Origin: Legionellales bacterium UBA4722
GTDB taxonomy: Bacteria; Pseudomonadota; Gammaproteobacteria; DSM-16500
NCBI GenBank assembly: GCA_002404295.1
Contig: DHJK01000188.1
Location: 31,008-53,990 of the forward strand
Length of the DNA: 22,983 bases
Direction of reading: 5' to 3'
Positions 14,134 through 21,678 of the stretch are shown in pieces (position 1 is the first letter of the stretch; each line of letters opens with the position of its first letter). Made by a program: the position numbers and the translations under genes. The notes under the pieces are model-generated. The model was not told the DNA's origin. It did no database searches and was given only the letters and a program-made list of their open reading frames with translations.

Positions 14134-15306
14134 TCAAACCTTCTGCGGCACATACGCCTTCAACTTCGCCACAAACTCACGCAACGCCTTGATACCCGTC
14201 CCCTCAGCTTGTCGGCACCATTCTTGCAATGATTCCAACAATTCAGCCTGCGAAGCCGTACTCTTAGCCCATAAGTTCTGTAACTTCAAACGGAACTGAT
14301 ATACCACACTTAACGACTTGTAATGCTCCAGCACACTCGTTAATTGCTGCTGGCTTTCAGCATCAACCAAAGAAGGTTCGCGGACTAATATTGCTTTGAT
14401 ACGTCTCAACATAGAACGTCCGTTACCCTTTGCGCGCTGACTCTCTTCGCTAAACACCGGAGAAATCACCTCTCGGCTATAACGTGCCAACACTTGAAAC
14501 CGGTTAGTCAAAATAGCTTTCACGGTATCTATATCAGCAGACTTCTTACCATGCGCCAATCGCACCTTAGGCGGTATACGCTTTGGTTTAGCAAGCCCAC
14601 AAAGCTGCAGCATGCGGATGACCATCCAACCTATGTCAAATTCCCACCATTTCACAGAAAACTTAGCCGACGTTCCATAGGTATGATGATTGTTATGCAG
14701 CTCTTCACCACCAATAAATAATGCCCATGGCAACACATTACGCGACGCATCAGGACATTCAAAGTTGCGGTAACCCACATAATGGCCTACACCATTAATA
14801 ATCCCCGCAGCAAAGAAAGGAATCCATGCCATCTGAATAGCCCAAATGGTCAATCCAATCGAGCCAAACAACACAAAATCAATAACCAACATGGAATAAA
14901 TACCCCATGTACTATGAGCGCTATACACATTTCGCTCCAACCAATCATCTGGCGTGCCTTCACCATAGCGTTCTACGGTTTCCTTATTTTGTCTTTCTTT
15001 GCGATAAAGCTCAGCGCCTTGCAACAGCACTGTTAAAATACCTTTCTTCTGCGGGCTATGTGGATCTTCTGACGTTTCTACTTTCGCGTGATGTTTACGA
15101 TGAATAGAGGTCCAATCCTTCGTACGCATACCCGTTGTCATCCAAAGCCAGAAGCGGAAAAAATGGCTCACAATAGGATGCACATCCAGCGCACGATGCG
15201 CCATGCAACGATGTAAATAAATCGTCACACTTAAAATTGTAATCTGGGTTAAGACAAGGGTTATAGCAATATAGCCCCACCATGGTAACTGTAAGAGTCC
15301 GTGCAT
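14134..15306 (-). CDS. desA: Membrane fatty acid desaturase, DesA (delta-9) type
   Basis: This is a di-iron membrane desaturase expected to introduce a cis double bond, probably delta-9, into membrane phospholipid acyl chains. The 390-residue product shows the three histidine boxes: HRCMAH (32-37), HRKHH (69-73) and HNNHH (204-208). Hydrophobic segments lie around 11-31, 135-170 and 190-200. The FRFWLWMTTGM, GHYVGYRNFEC and FIGGEELHNNHHTYGTSAK stretches and the soluble ~150-residue C-terminal extension match Pseudomonas aeruginosa DesA (about 394 residues) in layout. The C-terminal part is rich in charged helices. GAGGTG lies 6 bases before ATG 15306 and an extended -10 promoter sits about 45 bases upstream. 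It appears monocistronic, as both flanks hold repeats. The substrate position is inferred from the family. Confidence 0.9.
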   Translation of the reverse strand: MHGLLQLPWWGYIAITLVLTQITILSVTIYLHRCMAHRALDVHPIVSHFFRFWLWMTTGMRTKDWTSIHRKHHAKVETSEDPHSPQKKGILTVLLQGAELYRKERQNKETVERYGEGTPDDWLERNVYSAHSTWGIYSMLVIDFVLFGSIGLTIWAIQMAWIPFFAAGIINGVGHYVGYRNFECPDASRNVLPWALFIGGEELHNNHHTYGTSAKFSVKWWEFDIGWMVIRMLQLCGLAKPKRIPPKVRLAHGKKSADIDTVKAILTNRFQVLARYSREVISPVFSEESQRAKGNGRSMLRRIKAILVREPSLVDAESQQQLTSVLEHYKSLSVVYQFRLKLQNLWAKSTASQAELLESLQEWCRQAEGTGIKALREFVAKLKAYVPQKV

Positions 15307-15352
15307 AATTCACCTCGACTTGTTATGTATATAGCCTTATCAGAAGGCCGCT

Positions 15353-15358
15353 ATTATA
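15353..15358 (-). promoter_or_regulatory. Candidate extended -10 promoter of desA
   Basis: The minus strand reads TGCTATAAT, an extended -10, with the hexamer at 15353-15358, about 47 bases before the start codon. No good -35 is present, which an extended -10 can tolerate. Cold or membrane-fluidity control is common for such genes, but nothing in the sequence shows it. Confidence 0.5.
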
Positions 15359-15506
15359 GCATAAATCAACGGGTAAAAGTGTACGTTATTTAACTATATT
15401 AACCTGTTGGTCAGTAGGTCACTCGTCTTCAGATGTAGCTAGCGGCTGATTATTCATTAAATTAATCAAAAAGTTAAGGGGAATTAGCAACTATTCGGCA
15501 AACTTC
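15359..15506. other. Intergenic stretch without recognisable features
   Basis: Between the desA promoter and the repeat at 15517 I see no convincing ORF, RNA gene, terminator or binding site. It is A/T-rich, and the ribosome-site-like AAGGGGAATT near 15476-15485 is not followed by a usable start and open frame. Confidence 0.5.
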
Positions 15507-15516
15507 ACTGCTCTAC

Positions 15517-15702
15517 TCGTGAACGTGCCCGTGCCCGCGTCCACGCCCACGCCTCAATACTCGTCATTGCGAGCGCGAGCGAAGCAACCCAGTCTTTTCA
15601 AAGCTGATTAGTACCATTTGAGACTCAAAAGCAACGTTGAAAGACTGGGTTGCTTCGCTCGCGCTCGCAATGACGAGTATTGAGGCACGGGCACGTTCAC
15701 GA
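15517..15702. repeat. Long inverted-repeat element, type B, complete copy in reverse orientation
   Basis: The arms begin TCGTGAACGTGCCCGTGCC and converge on GCGAAGCAACCCAGTCTTT. The left arm carries an extra 18-base C/G-rich segment (CGCGTCCACGCCCACGCC) that the right arm lacks. The centre is the reverse complement, with changes, of the centre of 4643-4809, so the two copies lie in opposite orientation. Outside the arms, CACTGCTCTA on the left and the reverse complement of TAGGACAGTG on the right are imperfectly inverted, so the real ends are probably near 15507 and 15714. It lies between the ABC transporter stop and the desA promoter. No ORF. Confidence 0.88.
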
Positions 15703-15732
15703 TTAGGACAGTGGAAATCGCTTAATAGTTAC

Positions 15733-17445
15733 TTAAACCCCATACACCTCTAAATTAATTTCCTCATCATGATAACCATCAATACTAGGATGATGCCCCA
15801 CGCTCACCACTGAACAATCCGGCAGCTTGTCTCTCAATAGTGCATAGACTTGCTTCTCATGGGGCAAATCAAGCGCCGACGTACTCTCATCCAAAAAGAC
15901 CCAAAACGGTTTATGGATTAGCACACGAATAAAAGCAATTCGCTGTAATTCGCCCGGCGACAAATGTTCTGTCCAACTGGTGATTTCATGCAGCCGACCC
16001 GAAAGCTGCGACAAATCACATTCCTGCAATAACTGAATCAAAAGCGCATCCGGCGCATCGTGTATTTTGTCGGGAAATAAAATCGCTTCACGCAATGAGC
16101 CTAATGGCATATACGTTGTTTGCGGCAAAAACATAATGGTTTTCTTATTATCTGGCAACGATATTTCACCAGATCCAAAAGGCCAGATCCCTGCGAGAGT
16201 CCGCACAAACGTACTTTTGCCAAGACCCGAATGGCCTTTCACCACATAATTCTGACCGTGTACAAGCTCTTGATTCACGTTCTCTAATAATGTCTCACCA
16301 CGCGGCGTTTTGATTATTAAATTTTTAGCAATAATCTTATCTTCTGTGTTTTCTGAGAAAATAAATTTATTATGCTTTATAGCTTCTTGCTCTACTTCAT
16401 CCATATGATTCAAAAAAGTGAGTAATCGACGAATGACTGCTTGCCATTCAGCAATAGAAGTATATGAATTCACAATAAATGAAAATGCATCTTGAATACG
16501 TGAAAAAGCAGACAATGCCTGCATTAATCCACCCAACTTGAATACTTTATTAAAATAATTTGGCAGTGCCACAACCAAAGGCAAAATAACTGACACTTGG
16601 TTGTAACCTGCCGTAAACCATAATAATAATTTTTGTCGCAAAATTATTGCATACCAATTCTCCAACACCCCCGAAAATATTTTTTGAAGAATAGTTTTTT
16701 GATTATCCTCACCACGATAAAGCGCAATATGCTCTGCATGAGAACGCACATCAATGGCTGCAAAACGGAAATTTGCTTCTCGGCGTTGCTGTTCGAAATT
16801 CAAAGAAACTAATGGATACCCTATTTTAAACGTGAACAGAGTACCAACCATAGAATAGAGCACGCCAACCCAAACAAGATAACCTGGAATATGCAATGTA
16901 CCATACTTGCCTAAGGGCACATTTAAATAGCCTGACAACTTCCAAAGCACAAAAATAAAGGCAAAAATAGTGGTCACTGCACTTATCATGCCAATCGCTA
17001 AACTCAGTGTTGCCAATACCAGACTGCCTACATCTTCTTGAATACGCTGATCGGGGTTGTCCGTGTGATCATCAAAATTTTCCAAATAATAATAACTGCG
17101 TTTTGCAAGCCAACGATCCAAGAACTGTTCCGTTAGCCATCGACGCCAGCGCAGCGCCAAATATTGTTGTATATAATAACGATAAACAGAAACCACAATA
17201 TTCACGGCAGCCAAGAATACAAATATCACTAACAAGTCAAATGCAGAGTTACGATTATAGTCTTGCAAGGCATCATAGAAATAGTTATACCACGTCGTAA
17301 ACACCACATCCATCCCAACCAGAAAAATTGACATAACCAAGACAACGGCTAACATGGAATAAGCAAATGAACGCTGGCTTGATTGCCAGTAGACTTTAAT
17401 AAGTTGCCATGCAGTATAAGGACGTGCAGCGAGCGAATGATCCAT
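15733..17445 (-). CDS. SbmA/BacA-like ABC transporter, permease fused to ATPase
   Basis: This is an inner-membrane transporter with an SbmA/BacA-type (ABC_membrane_2) N-terminal half fused to a C-terminal nucleotide-binding domain, like E. coli YddA and rhizobial BclA. Relatives handle peptides, vitamin B12 or very-long-chain fatty acids; the substrate here is unknown. Hydrophobic segments lie near 28-50, 70-90, 145-170, 188-205 and 280-295 of the 570-residue form. The conserved WRRWLTEQFLDRWL and the YYYLENFDDHTDNPDQRIQED stretch (split between both sides of residue 128) are SbmA-family marks. Walker A GHSGLGKS, signature LSPGELQR, Walker B VFLDE and an H-loop GHH are all intact. The start at 17445 has GGAG 9 bases upstream; an ATG 15 bases earlier (17460) lacks a ribosome site. 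It lies 195 bases downstream of the kinase gene on the same strand, with its own candidate -10. Confidence 0.9.
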   Translation of the reverse strand: MDHSLAARPYTAWQLIKVYWQSSQRSFAYSMLAVVLVMSIFLVGMDVVFTTWYNYFYDALQDYNRNSAFDLLVIFVFLAAVNIVVSVYRYYIQQYLALRWRRWLTEQFLDRWLAKRSYYYLENFDDHTDNPDQRIQEDVGSLVLATLSLAIGMISAVTTIFAFIFVLWKLSGYLNVPLGKYGTLHIPGYLVWVGVLYSMVGTLFTFKIGYPLVSLNFEQQRREANFRFAAIDVRSHAEHIALYRGEDNQKTILQKIFSGVLENWYAIILRQKLLLWFTAGYNQVSVILPLVVALPNYFNKVFKLGGLMQALSAFSRIQDAFSFIVNSYTSIAEWQAVIRRLLTFLNHMDEVEQEAIKHNKFIFSENTEDKIIAKNLIIKTPRGETLLENVNQELVHGQNYVVKGHSGLGKSTFVRTLAGIWPFGSGEISLPDNKKTIMFLPQTTYMPLGSLREAILFPDKIHDAPDALLIQLLQECDLSQLSGRLHEITSWTEHLSPGELQRIAFIRVLIHKPFWVFLDESTSALDLPHEKQVYALLRDKLPDCSVVSVGHHPSIDGYHDEEINLEVYGV

Positions 17446-17556
17446 TCTGTTTAACTCCATTCAGTGCCAGCAAAAATCATCTGGGGTGCTAATTTCCATT
17501 GAGAAAGTAAGGAGAACCTGCGTTACAGGCAACATCCTTATCTTAATACTCAGGGT

Positions 17557-17562
17557 ATTATA
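17557..17562 (-). promoter_or_regulatory. Candidate -10 box for the ABC transporter gene
   Basis: A perfect minus-strand TATAAT lies about 110 bases before the start codon, in the gap between the kinase and transporter genes. The -35 region at 17 bases (AGTGCT) is poor. No terminator for the kinase gene is visible in the same gap, so co-transcription with it is also possible. Confidence 0.35.
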
Positions 17563-17640
17563 TGTGAAAAATTTAGGATAGCACTATTTAATCGATTTAT
17601 TTTTGAACTACATCATAAAATAAAGAAAACATTTTCAAAC

Positions 17641-19539
17641 TCATCGATGCACAGAGGGTGCGGACGATGATCTCACACTGTTTTCTTTGTTTTCTTTTAT
17701 GATTGCAGGTGACTGTTTAGAGGCTGATGATGCCTCAATCTTCACTTCTTTTATCATTTTAGTGGATTGCTTTTTTGCATAGACAGTCTTTGCTGCGAGA
17801 GCATGCACCACCCGAGCAGTTCTAGGTTTGATAAATAGAGAAGCAGCGGATGGTTTTTTCACTTCCAGAATTTTTTTTTCTAACGTATTTAATTGTTGAT
17901 GCAGTTGAGAAAAAGTGAGATGTCCTTTACCTTTATTATTATTAAAGCTCTTAACAGCGGCTTCTAACAAAACAAGTTCGGGATTATCAAAGCTCTTTTC
18001 CTGTCTACATCGTTTAATCTGATCATCCAGAGCTGCAACTACTTTCTCAATTTGAGCTTCAGGAATACGGACACTGTTTGCATCTACCTCATTTCGATAA
18101 TTTTTAAATCTAGAAGTCACAGCGATGCTTTGAGCTCCTGTTTCTTGGGCGGGCCCAGGTGACTTGGCAGAATGGAAATAACAGACATGAGAAATGACGG
18201 CTTTTCCTGGATCCTGCTGTAAACTTAATAAAACCGATGCTTGCGCCACAAGCGCATCAGGATCAGGAGAAATCAGCACCTCTTTACGAACTCTAATCCC
18301 CTCTTTTTCAAAAATTCTTCTCATTTCCGTGTAATGAACAGCATTTTTCCCATTTTCATCACTATCTGCCAAAATAATAGAATCCACTGATTTTAGCGCA
18401 GCAATAAAAGCTTTTTTATTTTTCGCGTTCAGGTAATCGGATATCTGAACAACACCTGTGGTAATAGGGAAAACAGGTAATAATTTTTGACGAAATTTTT
18501 GTAACTGGATGATGACATCATCAAGGTCAGGACGGTCTTTAGGGTTTTCCGCTGTCATCTTTTTTAGAAGTGTTTTTAATTCTTCATTGACAACTAATGG
18601 CGATGATGTTGCAAACTCAGAGAGACTCTCTTCAACCAGAAAGGCGAAACCATATATTTGTTGCAAAGATCTTCCTAAGGCGAATATATCTATTTTTGTG
18701 GTGTAGTCCAAGTTCGTTTGGTCATACTTTGCTTCCCAAAGTTCCGGAGCCCAATAAGTATCCGTACCCGCTGGACCTCTGCATACCTTACCTCCTTTTT
18801 CGACATAAACAGCTATTCCTAAATCAATAACTTGCACCTTGCCAGTCACAGGATCATAGACGATATTCTGTGGTTTAATATCTCGATGAATATAGTTTTG
18901 TTGATGTATTCTTTCTACACTCTCCGCTGCTTGCAAACCAATATCAAGCCATTGTATAGCAGATAGCTTTGGTCTTGTGCATAGAAATTTATACAGTTCC
19001 ATTCCTTTGAAATAATCCATAGTGAAGTAAGATTTATTCTTTCTTACCGCAACCCCACCCCGACTGGCCTGCACCGCTTCAAGTGTATCGTACTCATCTT
19101 GAAACATCTCTTTGTAACCTTCTTCTTTATGTACTTGAACCTTAAGCGCACTCCACTCGCCCGTTTTAATATCTTGTGCTAACTTTACTTTGCCAAAAGC
19201 ACCTGCGCCCAATTCTTTACCGTGTTTTTTTCCTAGATAAACAGCAAATATTCTGCCCTCATCACCTGGTTTTTCACCTTTTTCTTTATGGATGCCATAC
19301 GGAGCAGGAACTCCTTTCGGCCATGTGGCATTTATAGCTATTCCACTTTGCTTCAGTTTTTCAATTTCGGTATAGATGTCCTTTGAATACCGCCCAGGAG
19401 GAAATTCCTTCAACACATCTTCAAAATGTTGCGCCTCTTCTTGAGATAGCAGCCGACCTCGTTCGGGATCATGTAAATCCTTTAGATCAACTTTTAAAGG
19501 GATATCAAGGGTTTCTATTACTTTTACATCCTTAGGCAT
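17641..19539 (-). CDS. Eukaryotic-type Ser/Thr protein kinase with unrecognised C-terminal region
   Basis: This is a 632-residue Hanks-type kinase. Seen in order: glycine loop GAGAFG (111-116), ALKV with the ATP lysine K133, catalytic loop YIHRDIKPQN (217-226, D220), metal motif DLG (239-241, instead of DFG) and WAPELW (263-268) closing the activation segment. All catalytic residues are present, so an active enzyme is expected. About 105 residues precede the kinase domain. After it (from ~355) come ~280 residues I do not recognise, with a coiled-coil-like FSQLHQQLNTLEKKILEVKK stretch and a Lys/Ser-rich tail. There is no transmembrane segment or PASTA repeat, unlike housekeeping PknB-type kinases, so a secreted effector like the LegK group is plausible but unproven. 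ATG 19539 has AGAGG 5 bases upstream; an in-frame ATG at 19626 has none. Confidence 0.9.
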   Translation of the reverse strand: MPKDVKVIETLDIPLKVDLKDLHDPERGRLLSQEEAQHFEDVLKEFPPGRYSKDIYTEIEKLKQSGIAINATWPKGVPAPYGIHKEKGEKPGDEGRIFAVYLGKKHGKELGAGAFGKVKLAQDIKTGEWSALKVQVHKEEGYKEMFQDEYDTLEAVQASRGGVAVRKNKSYFTMDYFKGMELYKFLCTRPKLSAIQWLDIGLQAAESVERIHQQNYIHRDIKPQNIVYDPVTGKVQVIDLGIAVYVEKGGKVCRGPAGTDTYWAPELWEAKYDQTNLDYTTKIDIFALGRSLQQIYGFAFLVEESLSEFATSSPLVVNEELKTLLKKMTAENPKDRPDLDDVIIQLQKFRQKLLPVFPITTGVVQISDYLNAKNKKAFIAALKSVDSIILADSDENGKNAVHYTEMRRIFEKEGIRVRKEVLISPDPDALVAQASVLLSLQQDPGKAVISHVCYFHSAKSPGPAQETGAQSIAVTSRFKNYRNEVDANSVRIPEAQIEKVVAALDDQIKRCRQEKSFDNPELVLLEAAVKSFNNNKGKGHLTFSQLHQQLNTLEKKILEVKKPSAASLFIKPRTARVVHALAAKTVYAKKQSTKMIKEVKIEASSASKQSPAIIKENKENSVRSSSAPSVHR

Positions 19540-19573
19540 AACGACCTCTTGGGATAGGAAAGGTATATCCTTA

Positions 19574-19579
19574 AGTATA
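19574..19579 (-). promoter_or_regulatory. Candidate -10 box for the kinase gene
   Basis: Minus-strand TATACT lies 35-40 bases before ATG 19539, preceded by a run of ten A that could act as an UP-like or curved element. The -35 is not convincing. If it is used, the upstream ATG at 19626 would lie outside the transcript. Confidence 0.35.
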
Positions 19580-19688
19580 GTCGAGTATTTTTTTTTTGCT
19601 CTTAACGTAACATCCTGTTTACACATATAAAATAAAATAACCGACCCATCCAGGCAAAACAGGATGGCACATTGATAAGATGGCGGGG

Positions 19689-19694
19689 TATAAT
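19689..19694 (+). promoter_or_regulatory. Candidate -10 box for the OmpA-domain lipoprotein gene
   Basis: A perfect TATAAT lies 30 bases before ATG 19725, with no good -35 at 16-18 bases. Initiation near 19701 would exclude the in-frame ATG at 19680 and agrees with the lipoprotein signal starting at 19725. Confidence 0.45.
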
Positions 19695-19724
19695 CGCGGA
19701 AGGAATTTTCTTACAGGCAACGGC

Positions 19725-20573
19725 ATGTATATTTTCAAATCCAAACTGACTCTTGTTTCTTTTCTTATGATTAGCCTCACCGCGTGCAGCTACAATCCTT
19801 TTAATGGTAGCGATCACCTGACCGGCAGCCCTGTAGGCGCGGGCGTTGGAGCGATTGCGGCCGGCGGCACAGCGGCGGCGCTTGGTGTATCCTACAAGCC
19901 TACGCTTGCTCTGGTCGCATTAGCGGGCGCAGGTATAGGTTACTACGCTACCACTTTACGTTTTGACTCAGCAGGTATTATCCAAGGCGGCGGCCAAGTC
20001 TATACTCTAGGCGATTATGCGACCATCGAAATCCCATCAGACAGACTGTTCGAGACCAATTCCTCTGACTTCACACCCGAAGCTGATGCTATTTTGAAAA
20101 GCGCGGTTACTGTACTCAATCGCTATAGTTGCAACAATATTATGATATCGGGCAATACCAGCGGTTTTGGTTCTGCGCGATTCGAACATAAACTATCTGA
20201 AGACCGTGCCAGACAAGTGTCTGGATTTTTGTGGGCTAACGGCATTACGGAATACAAACCACAAAGTAACGACACGCGTAAACTCACCTATGTGGGTTAT
20301 GGCAATTACTTTCCCGTGTCCAATAATATTACCAATTCGGGAGTGCGCTCTAACAGCCGAATTCAAATTACCGCTTATCCTACTAATGACCAACTATTAA
20401 TCACTAAAAAACAACAGGCATTTAATAATATGGGTGAGTATGATGAACCTCATCTTTCGACTACAGCTACTCGAGCAGAAGTGGATGCTGCTTTTTCAAC
20501 GGGAACGACACGGTTGCCGGAAAGACCCGTTACTGAAAATTTTGGGGGTGCGTTTTCTGAGGCAGGTGGTTAA
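19725..20573 (+). CDS. OmpA-domain outer-membrane lipoprotein with glycine-zipper region
   Basis: The 282-residue product starts MYIFKSKLTLVSFLMISLTAC, a lipoprotein signal peptide with lipobox LTAC and lipidated Cys21. Ser at +2 favours the outer membrane. Residues 38-75 are Gly/Ala-rich with GxxxG spacing (VGAGVGAIAAGG, LAGAGIGYY), a glycine-zipper-like hydrophobic region. An OmpA C-terminal domain follows at ~100-218, with FETNSSDFTPEADAIL, LSEDRARQVSGFL (157-169), VGYGNYFPVSN and RSNSRIQI. At the peptidoglycan site the usual HTD is NTS (144-146), so the key Asp is Ser, while the partner Arg is kept (R161). A ~60-residue polar tail follows. An upstream in-frame ATG at 19680 would precede the signal and the -10 box. 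It is convergent with waaC. Legionella IcmN/DotK is a shorter OmpA-type lipoprotein, but I cannot claim orthology. Confidence 0.88.
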   Translation: MYIFKSKLTLVSFLMISLTACSYNPFNGSDHLTGSPVGAGVGAIAAGGTAAALGVSYKPTLALVALAGAGIGYYATTLRFDSAGIIQGGGQVYTLGDYATIEIPSDRLFETNSSDFTPEADAILKSAVTVLNRYSCNNIMISGNTSGFGSARFEHKLSEDRARQVSGFLWANGITEYKPQSNDTRKLTYVGYGNYFPVSNNITNSGVRSNSRIQITAYPTNDQLLITKKQQAFNNMGEYDEPHLSTTATRAEVDAAFSTGTTRLPERPVTENFGGAFSEAGG

Positions 20574-20586
20574 AACCTCCTGATGA

Positions 20587-20666
20587 CTGCTTAAGATATA
20601 CCTCTCCCGCAATTAAGTTCAGTTTTTTGTGGAAAACTCAGGGCGGGAGAAGTATATCTTAAGCAG
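20587..20666. repeat. 24-bp hairpin between convergent genes, overlapping the waaC 3' end
   Basis: The arm at 20587-20610 (CTGCTTAAGATATACCTCTC plus CCGC) pairs with 20643-20666 with one mismatch that can be G-U in RNA. The 32-base middle contains a smaller AGTTTT/AAAACT hairpin. The last ~16 codons of waaC are encoded within it. It sits between convergent genes and may act as a shared 3'-end structure, although no U-tract follows either arm. Its CTTAAGATATACCTCTCCC resembles the coaBC hairpin at 11368-11406. Confidence 0.8.
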
Positions 20667-21677
20667 CGCCTCCCAAACAACCAAAGGCGGCAACGTTGTA
20701 AAACAAGGCGGCTGAAGGGAATAATTTTTTCTATCTCTAAAAATACATGTGCGACTAAAACAAGGTGCGCAAGGGAAATTTACGGTTAAATGCTTTTGTG
20801 ATGCGCCTAATGCGCCCGTCAAATCAGGATGTGTGGGGCCGTACAATGAAACGGTTGGAACATCTAGTGCAGCTGCTAAATGGCCTAAACCTGTATCGAC
20901 TGCCACGATGGCTGCAGCACCCGCTAACACCTTAGCGATACCAAGTAAATCTTGTCGTGGCAATACTTCAGCATCAGCGCACGTCGCCGCAATTCGCAAT
21001 GCACGCTCTTGTTCTGCAGCATTACCCCAAGGCAATTTAATTAAAAATCCTTGATCACTCGCAAGCTTAGCTAACTCAATCCAATAAGGTTCAGGCCAAT
21101 GCTTGCTTTCCCAGGTTGTGCCGTGTAAAAAAACTAAATATTTTTTCAGATTATTTTCTTGCAAGAAACGTTGGCGATCAATCCCATAATCTGGCACCGT
21201 TGCAGGCAACGTATAGCCTAACGCTTGACTAAATAAATTTCGCAGGCGTAACACGGCATGCTGTTCTTTTACTTTCGCAGTTTTAAATCGCTGATGATAA
21301 AAAAGTGCGGCTAAAGGATCCCGCGCAGAGTGAAATCCAAATCCACAACGTTTACCTTTCGCAAAACACGCAAGAAACGCGCTTTTTAATAAACCTTGGG
21401 CATCAATAATAAGATCATACTGCGCAGCTTGTAATCGTTCACGAAAAGCAAACCATTCTTGTCGCGTTTTTTTTGTAAAAAAAGATTTACGCCAGCGTCG
21501 CAGCGCAACAGGAATAACATTTTTCACAAGCGGATGCCAGCGAGGAATTTCAGAAAAATTTTCTTCAACAACCCAGTCAAATGAAATACCGGGCATGGCT
21601 TTTCCTGCGTCAGTTAAAGCCGGTAATGTATGTATCACATCACCCATCGAAGAAGTTTTAATGATTAAAACTCGCAT
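20619..21677 (-). CDS. waaC: Lipopolysaccharide heptosyltransferase I
   Basis: WaaC adds the first L-glycero-D-manno-heptose to Kdo of lipid A, at the cytoplasmic face of the inner membrane (GT9 family). The 352-residue product begins MRVLIIKTSSMGDVIHTLPA, nearly the E. coli WaaC start, with the catalytic D13. HGTTWESKHWPEPYW carries K192, and VAVDTGLGHLAAALDVPTVS carries D261 and H266, at the E. coli positions. ATG 21677 lies one base after the waaF stop with AGAGGGA about 8 bases upstream; an earlier in-frame ATG at 21698 would overlap waaF and is less likely. The C-terminus (IYFSRPEFSTKN) is written by the hairpin at 20587-20666, so the last ~16 residues may have been replaced by that element. 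Confidence 0.95.
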   Translation of the reverse strand: MRVLIIKTSSMGDVIHTLPALTDAGKAMPGISFDWVVEENFSEIPRWHPLVKNVIPVALRRWRKSFFTKKTRQEWFAFRERLQAAQYDLIIDAQGLLKSAFLACFAKGKRCGFGFHSARDPLAALFYHQRFKTAKVKEQHAVLRLRNLFSQALGYTLPATVPDYGIDRQRFLQENNLKKYLVFLHGTTWESKHWPEPYWIELAKLASDQGFLIKLPWGNAAEQERALRIAATCADAEVLPRQDLLGIAKVLAGAAAIVAVDTGLGHLAAALDVPTVSLYGPTHPDLTGALGASQKHLTVNFPCAPCFSRTCIFRDRKNYSLQPPCFTTLPPLVVWEALLKIYFSRPEFSTKN

Positions 21678-21678
21678 C

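Noticed and set aside
17461..17640. A terminator or small RNA between the kinase and ABC transporter genes
   Set aside because: No stable hairpin with a U-tract is visible; only a -10-like TATAAT was retained.
19540..19626. N-terminal extension of the kinase to 19626
   Set aside because: No ribosome site precedes that ATG, while ATG 19539 has AGAGG at 5 bases; a candidate -10 lies between them.
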